Shown piece after piece: positions 53,852 through 61,475 of a DNA stretch of 64,000 nucleotides. The notes below the pieces were generated by a model. That model was not told where the DNA came from. It made no database searches and worked only from the letters and a program-made list of their open reading frames with translations. Positions within the stretch are counted from its first letter, which is position 1. Each line of letters begins with the position of its first letter. Source of the stretch: GCA-2401735 sp051252095 (GTDB lineage: Bacteria; Pseudomonadota; Gammaproteobacteria; Burkholderiales; Methylophilaceae); the NCBI GenBank assembly GCA_051252095.1, contig JBPOFK010000014.1, forward strand, positions 1-64,000. Reading direction: 5' to 3'. The translations under genes were made by a program, and so were the position numbers.

Positions 53852-54627
53852 ATATCTAGTTTATCACGGAGGTAGTCGCCTCCTAAATTAATCGCCAATA
53901 TCAAACTCATCAAACTCATCCCCACGATTAACACATAATGCGGCGCAACTAGCATATAACGAACAGCATCTCGTAACATTGCACCCCATGACGCATTGGG
54001 TGCTTGGATGCCTAAGCCTAAAAATGACAAACTGGCTTCTGCAATCATGATGCTAGCTAGGCTGTAGGTAGCTTCTACCATTAGGACAGAGCCTAATAAA
54101 GGAAAAATATGATAACGCATCAACCTTGTTGGTGTTGCCCCTAACGACTCGGCAGCCAACACATGTTGACGATTGCGCAAACTCAGTGTTTGTCCTCTGG
54201 TTAATCTGGCGTAACTTACCCATCCAGTTAAACACAGCGCAAACATTAAGTTCACCATGCCTGGGCCAAGCACCGCTGCGAAAGCGATAGCAAGCAAAAT
54301 ACCTGGAAATGCTAGAAAAATATCCGTTACTTGCATTAAAAATTTATCTATTTTGCCGCCATAAAAACCAGCTAACAAACCGATACTGACCCCCAGCAAC
54401 ATTGTAACCAACGTTACGGCAACTGCAACAACAAAAGAAACTTCAACACCGCGTAAAATGCGCGCCAAAATATCACGACCTAGATCATCCGCACCAAACC
54501 AATGCTGCGCACTCGGATTTGCCAACACACTACTTAGGTCAATTTCATTGCCATGCAAACCAAATGCTCTACCTAGTAGCACGGCAATTAACCAAAAACC
54601 CAACACAATCAATGCGAACAATTTCAT
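53827..54627 (-). CDS. Peptide ABC transporter permease (DppC-like)
   Basis: This 266-residue inner-membrane permease has five to six helices and the EAA-type loop AAESLGATPTRLMRYHIFP that docks the ATPase. It starts with a hydrophobic helix and shows GADDLGRDILARILRG typical of DppC/OppC. The last seven codons (SSSLNES) and stop come from a repeat-element arm, so the native C-terminus may have been replaced. It is separated from dppB by a DUF559 gene and two repeats. No ATPase gene is in the window, so ATPase subunits must be encoded elsewhere. Confidence 0.92.
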   Translation of the reverse strand: MKLFALIVLGFWLIAVLLGRAFGLHGNEIDLSSVLANPSAQHWFGADDLGRDILARILRGVEVSFVVAVAVTLVTMLLGVSIGLLAGFYGGKIDKFLMQVTDIFLAFPGILLAIAFAAVLGPGMVNLMFALCLTGWVSYARLTRGQTLSLRNRQHVLAAESLGATPTRLMRYHIFPLLGSVLMVEATYSLASIMIAEASLSFLGLGIQAPNASWGAMLRDAVRYMLVAPHYVLIVGMSLMSLILAINLGGDYLRDKLDISSSLNES

Positions 54628-54742
54628 CGAGAAGTTTCACACTTGATGGTTGCGTCTAGCCAAAGAAAATAGATTGTCACTTGCATGGCTCTAGAGTTTA
54701 CTTGAGTTCTTATGATGCTGCATTATATGTTGTGCCACTTTT

Positions 54743-54898
54743 TACCCCCACCCTAGCCCTCCCCCTATATGGGGAGGGAATAGTTTAAATCTGTTGTTAC
54801 TCTATTCGATATGCTCATCTACCAAAAGGCAGGAGGCATCATTTTTTCTCATTGCTAAGTTCCTCCTCCTTCATTGGGGGAAGGTTAGGATGGGGGTA
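54743..54898. repeat. Palindrome-ended repeat, copy A
   Basis: This roughly 156-bp unit starts TACCCCCACCC and ends with the inverted TAGGATGGGGGTA. Each end also carries an inner hairpin-like GC-rich segment (CTCCCCC...GGGGAGGG at the left). Its interior shares GTTTAAA near the left end and TTTTTTCTCATT...TAAGTTCCT near the right with copy B at 55267-55428. The right end includes the stop codon of the DUF559 gene. It has no coding capacity. Confidence 0.75.
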
Positions 54899-55238
54899 TG
54901 CATTGCCGAAATATCTCCTCCATCACCGCATCAAGCTCATCTAACACCTGATTATTCCAAAACCGCAACACAGTCCATCCTTGTTGCTTCAGCCAATGAC
55001 TGCGTTCTTCATCATAAAAAGCGGCATCTGCATGCTGGCCACCATCCACCTCAATAGCAAGCTTAATCTCTATACACGCAAAATCTAAAATGAAATAGCC
55101 ACACGGATGCTGTCTCCTAAACTTTAATCCATGTATTTGGCGCTGACGTAGTCGCTGCCATAGACTCTGTTCTGCATCGGTCATGTTGCTTCTTAGGTGC
55201 CTAGCATTGCGTTTTGTTTTTACTGGTAGTCGTTGCAT
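54885..55238 (-). CDS. DUF559 (Vsr/PD-(D/E)XK-like) nuclease-fold protein
   Basis: This 117-residue protein has a basic N-terminal segment (KTKRNARHLRSNMTDAEQ), then ILDFAC and LAIEVDGGQH, placing Asp52, Glu63 and Gln68 as the probable metal-dependent nuclease residues, and WTVLRFWNNQVL at the end. DUF559 proteins are similar in fold to very-short-patch repair endonucleases, though their task is unknown. It lies between dppB and dppC on their strand but is framed by two copies of a palindromic repeat. Its last four codons and TAA stop are inside copy A. It does not resemble transporter genes and looks like a later insertion. Confidence 0.85.
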   Translation of the reverse strand: MQRLPVKTKRNARHLRSNMTDAEQSLWQRLRQRQIHGLKFRRQHPCGYFILDFACIEIKLAIEVDGGQHADAAFYDEERSHWLKQQGWTVLRFWNNQVLDELDAVMEEIFRQCIPPS

Positions 55239-55266
55239 TTTTCTTCGTTATATTAGTTCAGATATC

Positions 55267-55428
55267 TACCCCCACCCTAACCCTCCCCCTCTAGTGGGGA
55301 GGGGATGGTTTAAACCTATTGGCTCGCTAGTAGACATATTCCAACACAGAAAATGGAGAAATGTCATACATTTTTTCTCATTTCTTAAGTTCCTTCCCCC
55401 TCTTAGGGGGAAGGCTAGGATGGGGGGT
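55267..55428. repeat. Palindrome-ended repeat, copy B
   Basis: This roughly 160-bp unit starts TACCCCCACCC and ends with inverted CTAGGATGGGGGG. It is in the same orientation as copy A, so the two form direct repeats flanking the DUF559 gene, while each unit has inverted ends. The interior aligns with copy A at GGTTTAAA and TTTTTTCTCATTTCTTAAGTT. It ends 16 bp before the dppB stop codon. Confidence 0.75.
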
Positions 55429-55443
55429 GAAATCTCACACAAG

Positions 55444-56352
55444 CTACCCATGCCGCATACGCGGATCAACAACGCGGTAGGTAATATCAGTCAATAAATT
55501 AATCACGACATAGCTTAATGCTATCGCTAACACGCAAGCCTGTGTCACTGGATAGTCGCGCTTTTCAATACTTTCGACTAGCAAGCGCCCAATACCATCC
55601 CAACTAAAAATCGTTTCAGTAATGACTGTGCCAGCTAACAAACTGCCCATTTGCAAGCCCACTATGGTGACAATCGGCAACAAAGCAGCACGTAAAGCAT
55701 GACGAAAAAGAACTACCCGCTCGCTTAATCCTTTAGCACGCGCCGTACGAATAAAATCATCATTAAGCACCTCTAATAAACTCGTACGTGTCATGCGCGT
55801 TAGAATTGCGCTTAAGCCAAAGCCAAGTGTTAATGCTGGCAAGATAATAGAGGTTGGCTCATCCATGCCACTCACAGGCAACCAGCCTAACCAAACGGCA
55901 AACAACAGCATTAACATAGGGCCTAGCCAGAACACCGGCATTGCAGAAAGCCGCACACTCACAATGGTCACCAGCAAATCTGGCCAATGCCCTGCTTTGA
56001 GTGCTGCATACACGCCAAGCGGCACACCAATAGAAATGCCGATTATTAAAGAAAGAATAGCCAGTTTGATACTGGCTGGATAACGTGTTTTAAACAGTTC
56101 AATGATAGGTGTTTTAGTATGGATAGATTGACCTAAGTCGCCATGCGCCAAGCGCTTTAAATAATGTCCAAATTGCACAATAAGTGGCTGATTTAAACCT
56201 AGCTGCTCGCGCAAAGCCTCTCGATCCGTCACACTAGCAGAATCCCCCAACATCACTTCTACGGGGTCGCCTGGCACAAGATGAATGAGCAGAAAGGTCA
56301 ATACCAGCACACCAAAAATAACAGTAGCAAAACCGAATAATCGACTCATCAT
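55444..56352 (-). CDS. Peptide ABC transporter permease (DppB-like)
   Basis: This 302-residue permease has six helices, the start FGFATVIFGVLVLTFLLIHLVPGDPV typical of DppB/OppB, REQLGLNQPLIVQFGHYLKRLAHGDLGQS downstream, and the ATPase-docking loop ARAKGLSERVVLFRHALR. It is 23 bp after the YkuD gene on the same strand. With the DppA-like binding protein and DppC-like permease it makes an oligopeptide importer. A repeat unit begins 16 bp past its stop. Confidence 0.94.
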   Translation of the reverse strand: MMSRLFGFATVIFGVLVLTFLLIHLVPGDPVEVMLGDSASVTDREALREQLGLNQPLIVQFGHYLKRLAHGDLGQSIHTKTPIIELFKTRYPASIKLAILSLIIGISIGVPLGVYAALKAGHWPDLLVTIVSVRLSAMPVFWLGPMLMLLFAVWLGWLPVSGMDEPTSIILPALTLGFGLSAILTRMTRTSLLEVLNDDFIRTARAKGLSERVVLFRHALRAALLPIVTIVGLQMGSLLAGTVITETIFSWDGIGRLLVESIEKRDYPVTQACVLAIALSYVVINLLTDITYRVVDPRMRHG

Positions 56353-56375
56353 GATTTATCTATGCGTTATCAATT

Positions 56376-56873
56376 CTAGGCGTTATCAATTTGAACAGTA
56401 ATACCAGCAGGCACCATATCAAATAGTGCAATCATGTCATCATTGCGCATGCGCACACAGCCATGAGAACCCGCTATTGTCATATCCGTCAAATCGGGTG
56501 TGCCATGAATATAGATATAGCGCTGCATTGTATCCACATTGCCTAACCGGTTCACCCCAACCTCTTTGCCAGACAACCATAAAATACGCGTTAGTATCCA
56601 GTCTCGATTAGGAAACTCCGCCATGAGTTCAGGCGTGCATATTTCGCCTGTTTGACGCCTGCCCACAAACACTGCGTTTGGTGGCGCACCATCACCAATC
56701 TTAGCGCGAATAATATGGGCGCCGAGCGGCGTGCATCCACTATCTTTCTCGCAACCGACACCATTTGCCGCTGTAGAAACAGGAAACTGCGCATGTAGCT
56801 CCCCGTCTGCATCTAATACAGTTAATGTTTGATCAGGAATCGAAATATGAATGTGCATCGCTTTAGTTTGCAT
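56376..56873 (-). CDS. Signal-less YkuD-fold protein, likely cytoplasmic L,D-carboxypeptidase
   Basis: This 165-residue protein consists of a YkuD domain with the catalytic motif IHGTPD...SHGCVRM, the Cys being the nucleophile. No signal peptide or lipobox is present at the start (MQTKAMHIHISIPDQ), so unlike murein L,D-transpeptidases it should remain in the cytoplasm. A cytoplasmic YkuD protein, ElsL of Acinetobacter baumannii, is described as an L,D-carboxypeptidase that trims tetrapeptides in murein recycling; length and lack of signal fit that type. It is encoded between the binding protein (11-bp overlap) and the permease of a peptide importer. NagZ is 4 kb away. The assignment to ElsL is from memory and context. 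Confidence 0.75.
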   Translation of the reverse strand: MQTKAMHIHISIPDQTLTVLDADGELHAQFPVSTAANGVGCEKDSGCTPLGAHIIRAKIGDGAPPNAVFVGRRQTGEICTPELMAEFPNRDWILTRILWLSGKEVGVNRLGNVDTMQRYIYIHGTPDLTDMTIAGSHGCVRMRNDDMIALFDMVPAGITVQIDNA

Positions 56874-58320
56874 AGCTGCTTATTGTAGCGGTTCTTTTAA
56901 TGGTTGCTAAATTATCCCAGTTCCCATCCGATGCAGGGGTATAACCTTCAATATTTTTACGCATCGCTGCTATTTGCCCTTCATACCACAGTGGGATATA
57001 TGGCAATTGTGAGTAAATTCTATCTGTCGCATTAGGCCAATCTTCTTTTTTTAGCATCGCATCTAGTTCAGCATCAACATATTGTCCACGATTAAACCCA
57101 TTGGGTGGCATAAAACCAGAACCAAATACTTTGGTATAAATTTCAGGGGTTTTGATGCCCACCCACGTTAAACCGTATAACTGGAATTGCCCTTTTTTTA
57201 CTTCATCAAAAAAAGTACCCCAGTCCAAACTTCGAATTTCCAAATCAATGCCTGCGGGTGCCATTTGTGCTTGTAAAATAGTCGCCAAACGCACGCGCTG
57301 TGCGTCTGTGCTAGTTTTATAGATTAATTTTAATGGTAGCTCAACCCCTGCTTCCTGCAAAAGCTGTTTGGCCAAACTGGGGTTATACAAATACGGTTTA
57401 AGTGATGCATTCCCTGCATAATGCTCTGGTGGCAAGATAACGCTCGCCAAGCGAGAGCTTGTCACCATCACCTGATCGATAATCGCTTGCCTATCGATGG
57501 CATTTGCAATGGCTTGCCTGACTTTTAGATTTTTTAGTATCGGGTCTTGCATATTCAAGCCCAGATAGGAAAAATTAGTCCCTTGCGTGGATACAACGCT
57601 AACCTCTGGTTTTGTTTGCAAATATTTAACCAACTCAGGTGGCAGATCACCTTGCACTAAATCAGTCTCACCTCTTAATAATTTTAATACCCGTACTGTT
57701 GGGTCCTTCACTTCGGTAAATGTCACCAGTTGCCCATCATCAACCCGCTTAAGTGCCAGCGCTCTATCCCAACTTTCGAAGGCAAATACACCGTTGCCAA
57801 TTGGGTGATGTCCAAAGTCATGTGCCTTGGCAATGTATTCCAACGGCAATATACCAATAATCATTTTTTCTGGAAAATGCGTATCCTGTGTTTTTAACTG
57901 CACCTCTAACGTATAAGCATCCTGCACCGTAATCTGCTTAATATTGGCATACTCAGCCGCATGCGGAGAGTCCGTCAATTCAATCAAACTATCATATGTA
58001 GCTTTCACATCCTCTGCAGTCAATGCGGTATTGTGATGAAAAGGCTGAATGTCTTTTCTCAACTCAAACTGATATCTTGTAGGGCTTAATACTGTCCAAT
58101 TTGCTAAGCTGGGTACTGGCTTAGATTGCGCATCAAACTCGACTAAGCGTTGATACAGTAAACGATTAATTCGCTCTGAAGCAGCATCGGTTGCATAACG
58201 TGGATCAAGGTTTAGTGGCGCCTGAGAAATAGAAAAATGAATTGAATAATTAGATACTGACTGCTCACAGGCGCTCAAAAAAAACAATCCAAAAATAAAA
58301 ATGAATAAACTTATTTTCAC
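56863..58320 (-). CDS. Peptide ABC transporter substrate-binding lipoprotein
   Basis: This 485-residue SBP_bac_5 family protein has a lipoprotein signal with lipobox LSACEQ. LDPRYATDAASERINRLLYQRLVEFD begins the mature fold, and the long two-lobed body contains YLGLNMQDPILKNLKVRQAIANAIDR. Such proteins bind oligopeptides, murein peptides or similar ligands. The gene heads the operon with the YkuD protein and two permeases. Residues for peptide binding cannot be assigned safely. Confidence 0.93.
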   Translation of the reverse strand: MKISLFIFIFGLFFLSACEQSVSNYSIHFSISQAPLNLDPRYATDAASERINRLLYQRLVEFDAQSKPVPSLANWTVLSPTRYQFELRKDIQPFHHNTALTAEDVKATYDSLIELTDSPHAAEYANIKQITVQDAYTLEVQLKTQDTHFPEKMIIGILPLEYIAKAHDFGHHPIGNGVFAFESWDRALALKRVDDGQLVTFTEVKDPTVRVLKLLRGETDLVQGDLPPELVKYLQTKPEVSVVSTQGTNFSYLGLNMQDPILKNLKVRQAIANAIDRQAIIDQVMVTSSRLASVILPPEHYAGNASLKPYLYNPSLAKQLLQEAGVELPLKLIYKTSTDAQRVRLATILQAQMAPAGIDLEIRSLDWGTFFDEVKKGQFQLYGLTWVGIKTPEIYTKVFGSGFMPPNGFNRGQYVDAELDAMLKKEDWPNATDRIYSQLPYIPLWYEGQIAAMRKNIEGYTPASDGNWDNLATIKRTATISSYAN

Positions 58321-58475
58321 AGCCGTAAGTGTACTTCATATTCCTTTAATTAGACTAAATTTGCTTGGCGCCACGCTGCGCTGGATAACTGATTAAACGG
58401 CTTAAATAATTGCAAATAGCGATATATTGCGTATGATGCATACTCTAGATTGCATAATTATTTAAGGGAGGCACT

Positions 58476-58877
58476 ATGGTCGGCATTATTCAGCTACTTG
58501 GTCGCATCATGCTCGCATTGATTTTTATATTGGCAGGCATTGGTAAAATCATCGATCCAGCAGGCACGAGTAGCTACATGGAATCCATGGGCATCAATGG
58601 CATGCTGATATGGCCTGTTGTGGCTTTGGAAGTACTTGGTGGGATTGCACTGATTGTTGGCTACAAAACTGCCATCATGGCCTTTGCATTAGCGTTATTC
58701 TCTATTGCCGCTGCCGTGATTTTTCATAGCAACTTTGGCGACAAAATGCAGATGGTCTTATTCTTAAAAAACATTGCCATGGCTGGTGGCTTACTTTTAC
58801 TAGCTGTTGGTGGCACAACAGCGTACAGCATAGATAGCAAGAAACAGAACGCTAACTTCTTTTCAACAAGGCTATAG
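58476..58877 (+). CDS. DoxX-family membrane protein
   Basis: This 133-residue protein has four membrane helices with LGRIMLALIFILAGIGKIIDPAG at the start, the family's usual motif, followed by VVALEVLGGIALIVGY. DoxX proteins take part in quinol or redox stress functions in various bacteria; the role here is unknown. A GGGAGG ribosome-binding site precedes the ATG. Its last 26 bases overlap the converging rlmD gene, so the two 3' ends share sequence. Confidence 0.9.
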   Translation: MVGIIQLLGRIMLALIFILAGIGKIIDPAGTSSYMESMGINGMLIWPVVALEVLGGIALIVGYKTAIMAFALALFSIAAAVIFHSNFGDKMQMVLFLKNIAMAGGLLLLAVGGTTAYSIDSKKQNANFFSTRL

Positions 58878-60231
58878 ATTCAACATGTGCCGTATGCGGG
58901 AACATATTAATGACCCCTGCGGCACTTAGTTTGTAACCTTTATCATTCACTAACACATCAATATCTCGCGCCAGCGTTGCTGGGTTACACGATACATAGA
59001 CAATCGACTCTGGCGCGTTATCCGCATTAATGGCTTTAACCAAAGCAAAAGCACCATCACGGGGTGGGTCTATCAACCACTTATCAAATCGCCCCAAACC
59101 TGTTAATGATTCACTGGTCATTTGGAATAAATCGGATACATCAAACGAAGTGTTTGCGACCAGACCATTGAGTGTGGCGCTTTCTACCGCACGCGCCACT
59201 AGATTGGCTAGCCCCTCATAACCCAACACCGAGGCACCGCTTCTGGCAATCGGCAATGTAAAATTACCAATCCCACAGAAAAAATCTGCAATGCGCTCGC
59301 CTTGTTTAGGCTGTAATAACTGCATGGCGCGGCGAATCATCACTTGGTTAATTTGCGGGTTCACTTGGGTAAACTCATTGGGCTTAAAAGGGTACTTCAA
59401 ATCAAACTCAGGCAATGAATACTGCAACTGCGGTGCATTAAGTGGATAAAACGGCTTAATCGTATCGGGGCCTTTGGTTTGTGTCCAAACATTAATCTGA
59501 TGTTCATCTGCAAACGCTTTTAATATAGCCTCATCCGCAGAAGATAGTGCATCCATAATGCGGAAAATCATCACAATATTTTTGACTGTGTTATCCGCGT
59601 TATGCCATTTATCTGGCTCCCCTACCGCCACTTCTAACTGTGGAATCTTATCGCGAATACTGAGCTGTTTAATCATTGTTTGCAGTGGCGCAATCAATGC
59701 AGACACTTCTGGCACCAACACCTCACAGCTATCCATCACTGCAACATAACGCGTACCTTTTTCATTAAAACCCACCAGTACACGCTCTTTTTTATCTACG
59801 TATTTAACACTGAGTCTAGCTTTATAACGGTAGCCCCATGTTGGCCCAATCACTGGCGGCAACACATTCTCAGGTTTAGCTTTACCAATATGCTTAATAT
59901 CGTTTTCTAGTAAGCGTTGCTTAGCAGCCACCTGCCCGACAAAATCTAAATGCTGTAACTTACAACCGCCGCAGATGCCAAAGTGAGGGCATTGTGGGTT
60001 GACGCGTAAATTAGACTGGCTAATCACCTCAACAACATTCGCAAATGCATAGTTTTCTTTACTGCGCGTGATTTGATACGTCACTTTTTCCGTTGGCAAT
60101 GCACCATCAATAAAAATCGCCTTACCATCCACATGCGCAACACCCCGTCCCTCTTGATCAAGAGACTCCACGATAACTGGTGCGGATATTTCCGCTGGGG
60201 CTTGTTTTTGTCGACGGGAACGGCGTGCCAT
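58852..60231 (-). CDS. rlmD: 23S rRNA (uracil-1939-C5)-methyltransferase
   Basis: This 459-residue enzyme has a TRAM domain (about 15-75), the 4Fe-4S motif CPHFGICGGCKLQHL, the SAM fold with RIADFFCGIGNFTLPIA, and the catalytic regions DPPRDGA and VYVSCNPATLARD. RlmD methylates U1939 of 23S rRNA. The overall length is typical. It converges on DoxX with a 26-bp overlap at its 3' end. Confidence 0.96.
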   Translation of the reverse strand: MARRSRRQKQAPAEISAPVIVESLDQEGRGVAHVDGKAIFIDGALPTEKVTYQITRSKENYAFANVVEVISQSNLRVNPQCPHFGICGGCKLQHLDFVGQVAAKQRLLENDIKHIGKAKPENVLPPVIGPTWGYRYKARLSVKYVDKKERVLVGFNEKGTRYVAVMDSCEVLVPEVSALIAPLQTMIKQLSIRDKIPQLEVAVGEPDKWHNADNTVKNIVMIFRIMDALSSADEAILKAFADEHQINVWTQTKGPDTIKPFYPLNAPQLQYSLPEFDLKYPFKPNEFTQVNPQINQVMIRRAMQLLQPKQGERIADFFCGIGNFTLPIARSGASVLGYEGLANLVARAVESATLNGLVANTSFDVSDLFQMTSESLTGLGRFDKWLIDPPRDGAFALVKAINADNAPESIVYVSCNPATLARDIDVLVNDKGYKLSAAGVINMFPHTAHVESIALLKRS

Positions 60232-60454
60232 AGCAAACTTTCAAATCATGCATGTATTTAACAGAAGGCGGCATTCTAACTGATTACGTGGATTGCTCAA
60301 AAGCACTACTGAGTTTGTGGTATTGATAAATAATAAAGTCGAGAGTAAAGTGCAGTTAACTTGATGAATAAGATGAGAAATATCCCATGATTGCTCGGAC
60401 CATGTCTTATGCTTGCCCTTTAAATCACATTAAGAATTTTTGAGTGTATATAAA

Positions 60455-60919
60455 ATGTCTGACGAGAAAATATCTAATCACATACACAATGAACTAATTG
60501 CATTACAAAACCTAGCAGCAAGTGATATCCGCTTTTATAAAGAACAAGAATGGAAAGTTTGTAATTATGGTTTATTACTATATGGCGCAATAATTGCAAT
60601 TCCTAAGCTAATAGTGTCAGGTCTAAACTGTGGTGAATATTATTTTTTAGCTGCCCTTACCACTTTGACTTTAGTTTCAGGCATTTATCTGATACGTGAA
60701 ATGAGCAAGCCTCTAGCAAAAGGACGCGATAGATTATCAGAGTTACGTAAACATTTCGATCAAGAGATATCTCTACGTGCATATGCTGCAGGTGATGAAC
60801 CAAATATAGCACTTCAACGCTCATACGAAAAAACTTCTCTTGAATGGTTTTTTTACATAGTTTTAGGGATAGGTTACATCCTAACTCTATGGGTACTTTA
60901 TAAAATTATGTATATATAA
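60455..60919 (+). CDS. Membrane protein of unknown function
   Basis: This roughly 154-residue protein has a charged, probably helical N-terminus (ISNHIHNELIALQNLAASDIRFYKEQEWKVC in outline), two adjacent hydrophobic helices (about 45-85), a central charged helical segment, and a third helix near the C-terminus. I do not recognise its family. The layout, with helices flanking a coiled cytoplasmic part, resembles many small membrane proteins found in accessory regions. The ATG at 60455 is preferred to a TTG at 60440. Its codons are more AT-rich than its neighbours, and it is followed by a nest of repeats, so it may be horizontally acquired. Confidence 0.6.
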   Translation: MSDEKISNHIHNELIALQNLAASDIRFYKEQEWKVCNYGLLLYGAIIAIPKLIVSGLNCGEYYFLAALTTLTLVSGIYLIREMSKPLAKGRDRLSELRKHFDQEISLRAYAAGDEPNIALQRSYEKTSLEWFFYIVLGIGYILTLWVLYKIMYI

Positions 60920-61000
60920 GAATATATTCAGCTCTATATCAAAATAATAGTCAAAACACCCTGCTCTGCTGAGTTTTTATTCCCTTTTATCAAGCTGAGT

Positions 61001-61215
61001 AGCACAGACAAAATAAGATGAAGGCGAGGACCTGTTTGAGCACCGCGACAAGGCATGTTTTGTATGCCTTGTTAGGGCGAGTTCCGCAGCCGCTTATTTT
61101 GTTGAGCAACGCAAGGAACCCGAAAGGCTTGATAGCAGGGTGTGTATTTCTTTGGTTACTTTCTTTGGCACAAGCAAAAGAAAGTAACTCGCCTAAAGGC
61201 GAAAAAAATTGCAAC
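61001..61215. repeat. Complex dispersed-type palindromic repeat
   Basis: Several perfect inverted pairs are packed together: AAAATAAG (61010-61017) with CTTATTTT (61093-61100), ACAAGGCAT (61048-61056) with ATGCCTTGT (61064-61072), and TTACTTTCTTT (61156-61166) with AAAGAAAGTAA (61177-61187), followed by TCGCCTAAAGGCGA. From memory, very similar stretches recur in many proteobacterial genomes and are often misannotated as a short protein containing FLWLLSLAQAKESNSP. I treat the reading frames here as spurious. Confidence 0.7.
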
Positions 61216-61245
61216 TTAATTGAGGTTTATTTTGTGCATAGCCAA

Positions 61246-61300
61246 CACCCTCATCCTTACCTTCCCCCTTACATGGGGAAGGAGTATAATTGCTAAGTTA
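61246..61300. repeat. Fragment of the 54.7/55.3-kb palindrome-ended repeat
   Basis: The sequence CACCCTCATCCTTACCTTCC followed by CCCTTACATGGGGAAGGAG matches the left end of the units flanking the DUF559 gene. Downstream, TTGCTAAGTTAAG resembles the TTGCTAAGTTCC of copy A. It is shorter than copies A and B and no partner end is seen, so it is a fragment or a variant. Confidence 0.55.
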
Positions 61301-61317
61301 AGCAGACAAGCTACAGC

Positions 61318-61396
61318 TCGTCATTCCCATGAAAATGGGAATCCATTTTTGGTTTTATAGATTGAGTTTGGATTCCCGCTTTCGCGGGAATGACGA
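61318..61396. repeat. Paired dRS3-like 20-bp palindromes forming a larger inverted repeat
   Basis: ATTCCC-N8-GGGAAT occurs at 61323-61342 and again at 61372-61391, each exactly the 20-bp pattern called dRS3 in Neisseria. They are extended outward as TCGTCATTCCC / GGGAATGACGA and inward as GGGAATCCA / TTGGATTCCC, so the whole 79-bp block is itself palindromic. dRS3 sequences serve as integration targets for some filamentous phages in Neisseria; whether they do so here is unknown. Confidence 0.8.
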
Positions 61397-61475
61397 TGTT
61401 TATTCCCTGGTGTAATAGAGCAAAGTTAGATGGTTTTCTGTCCCCTTTGCCGCGCTGGCAAAGCGTAAGCTTAGA

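Noticed and set aside
61018..61296. 92-codon open frame on the plus strand
   Set aside because: It runs through a multi-hairpin dispersed repeat; the encoded FLWLLSLAQAKESNSP-type peptide is a recurrent artefact of that repeat and has no ribosome-binding site or domain.
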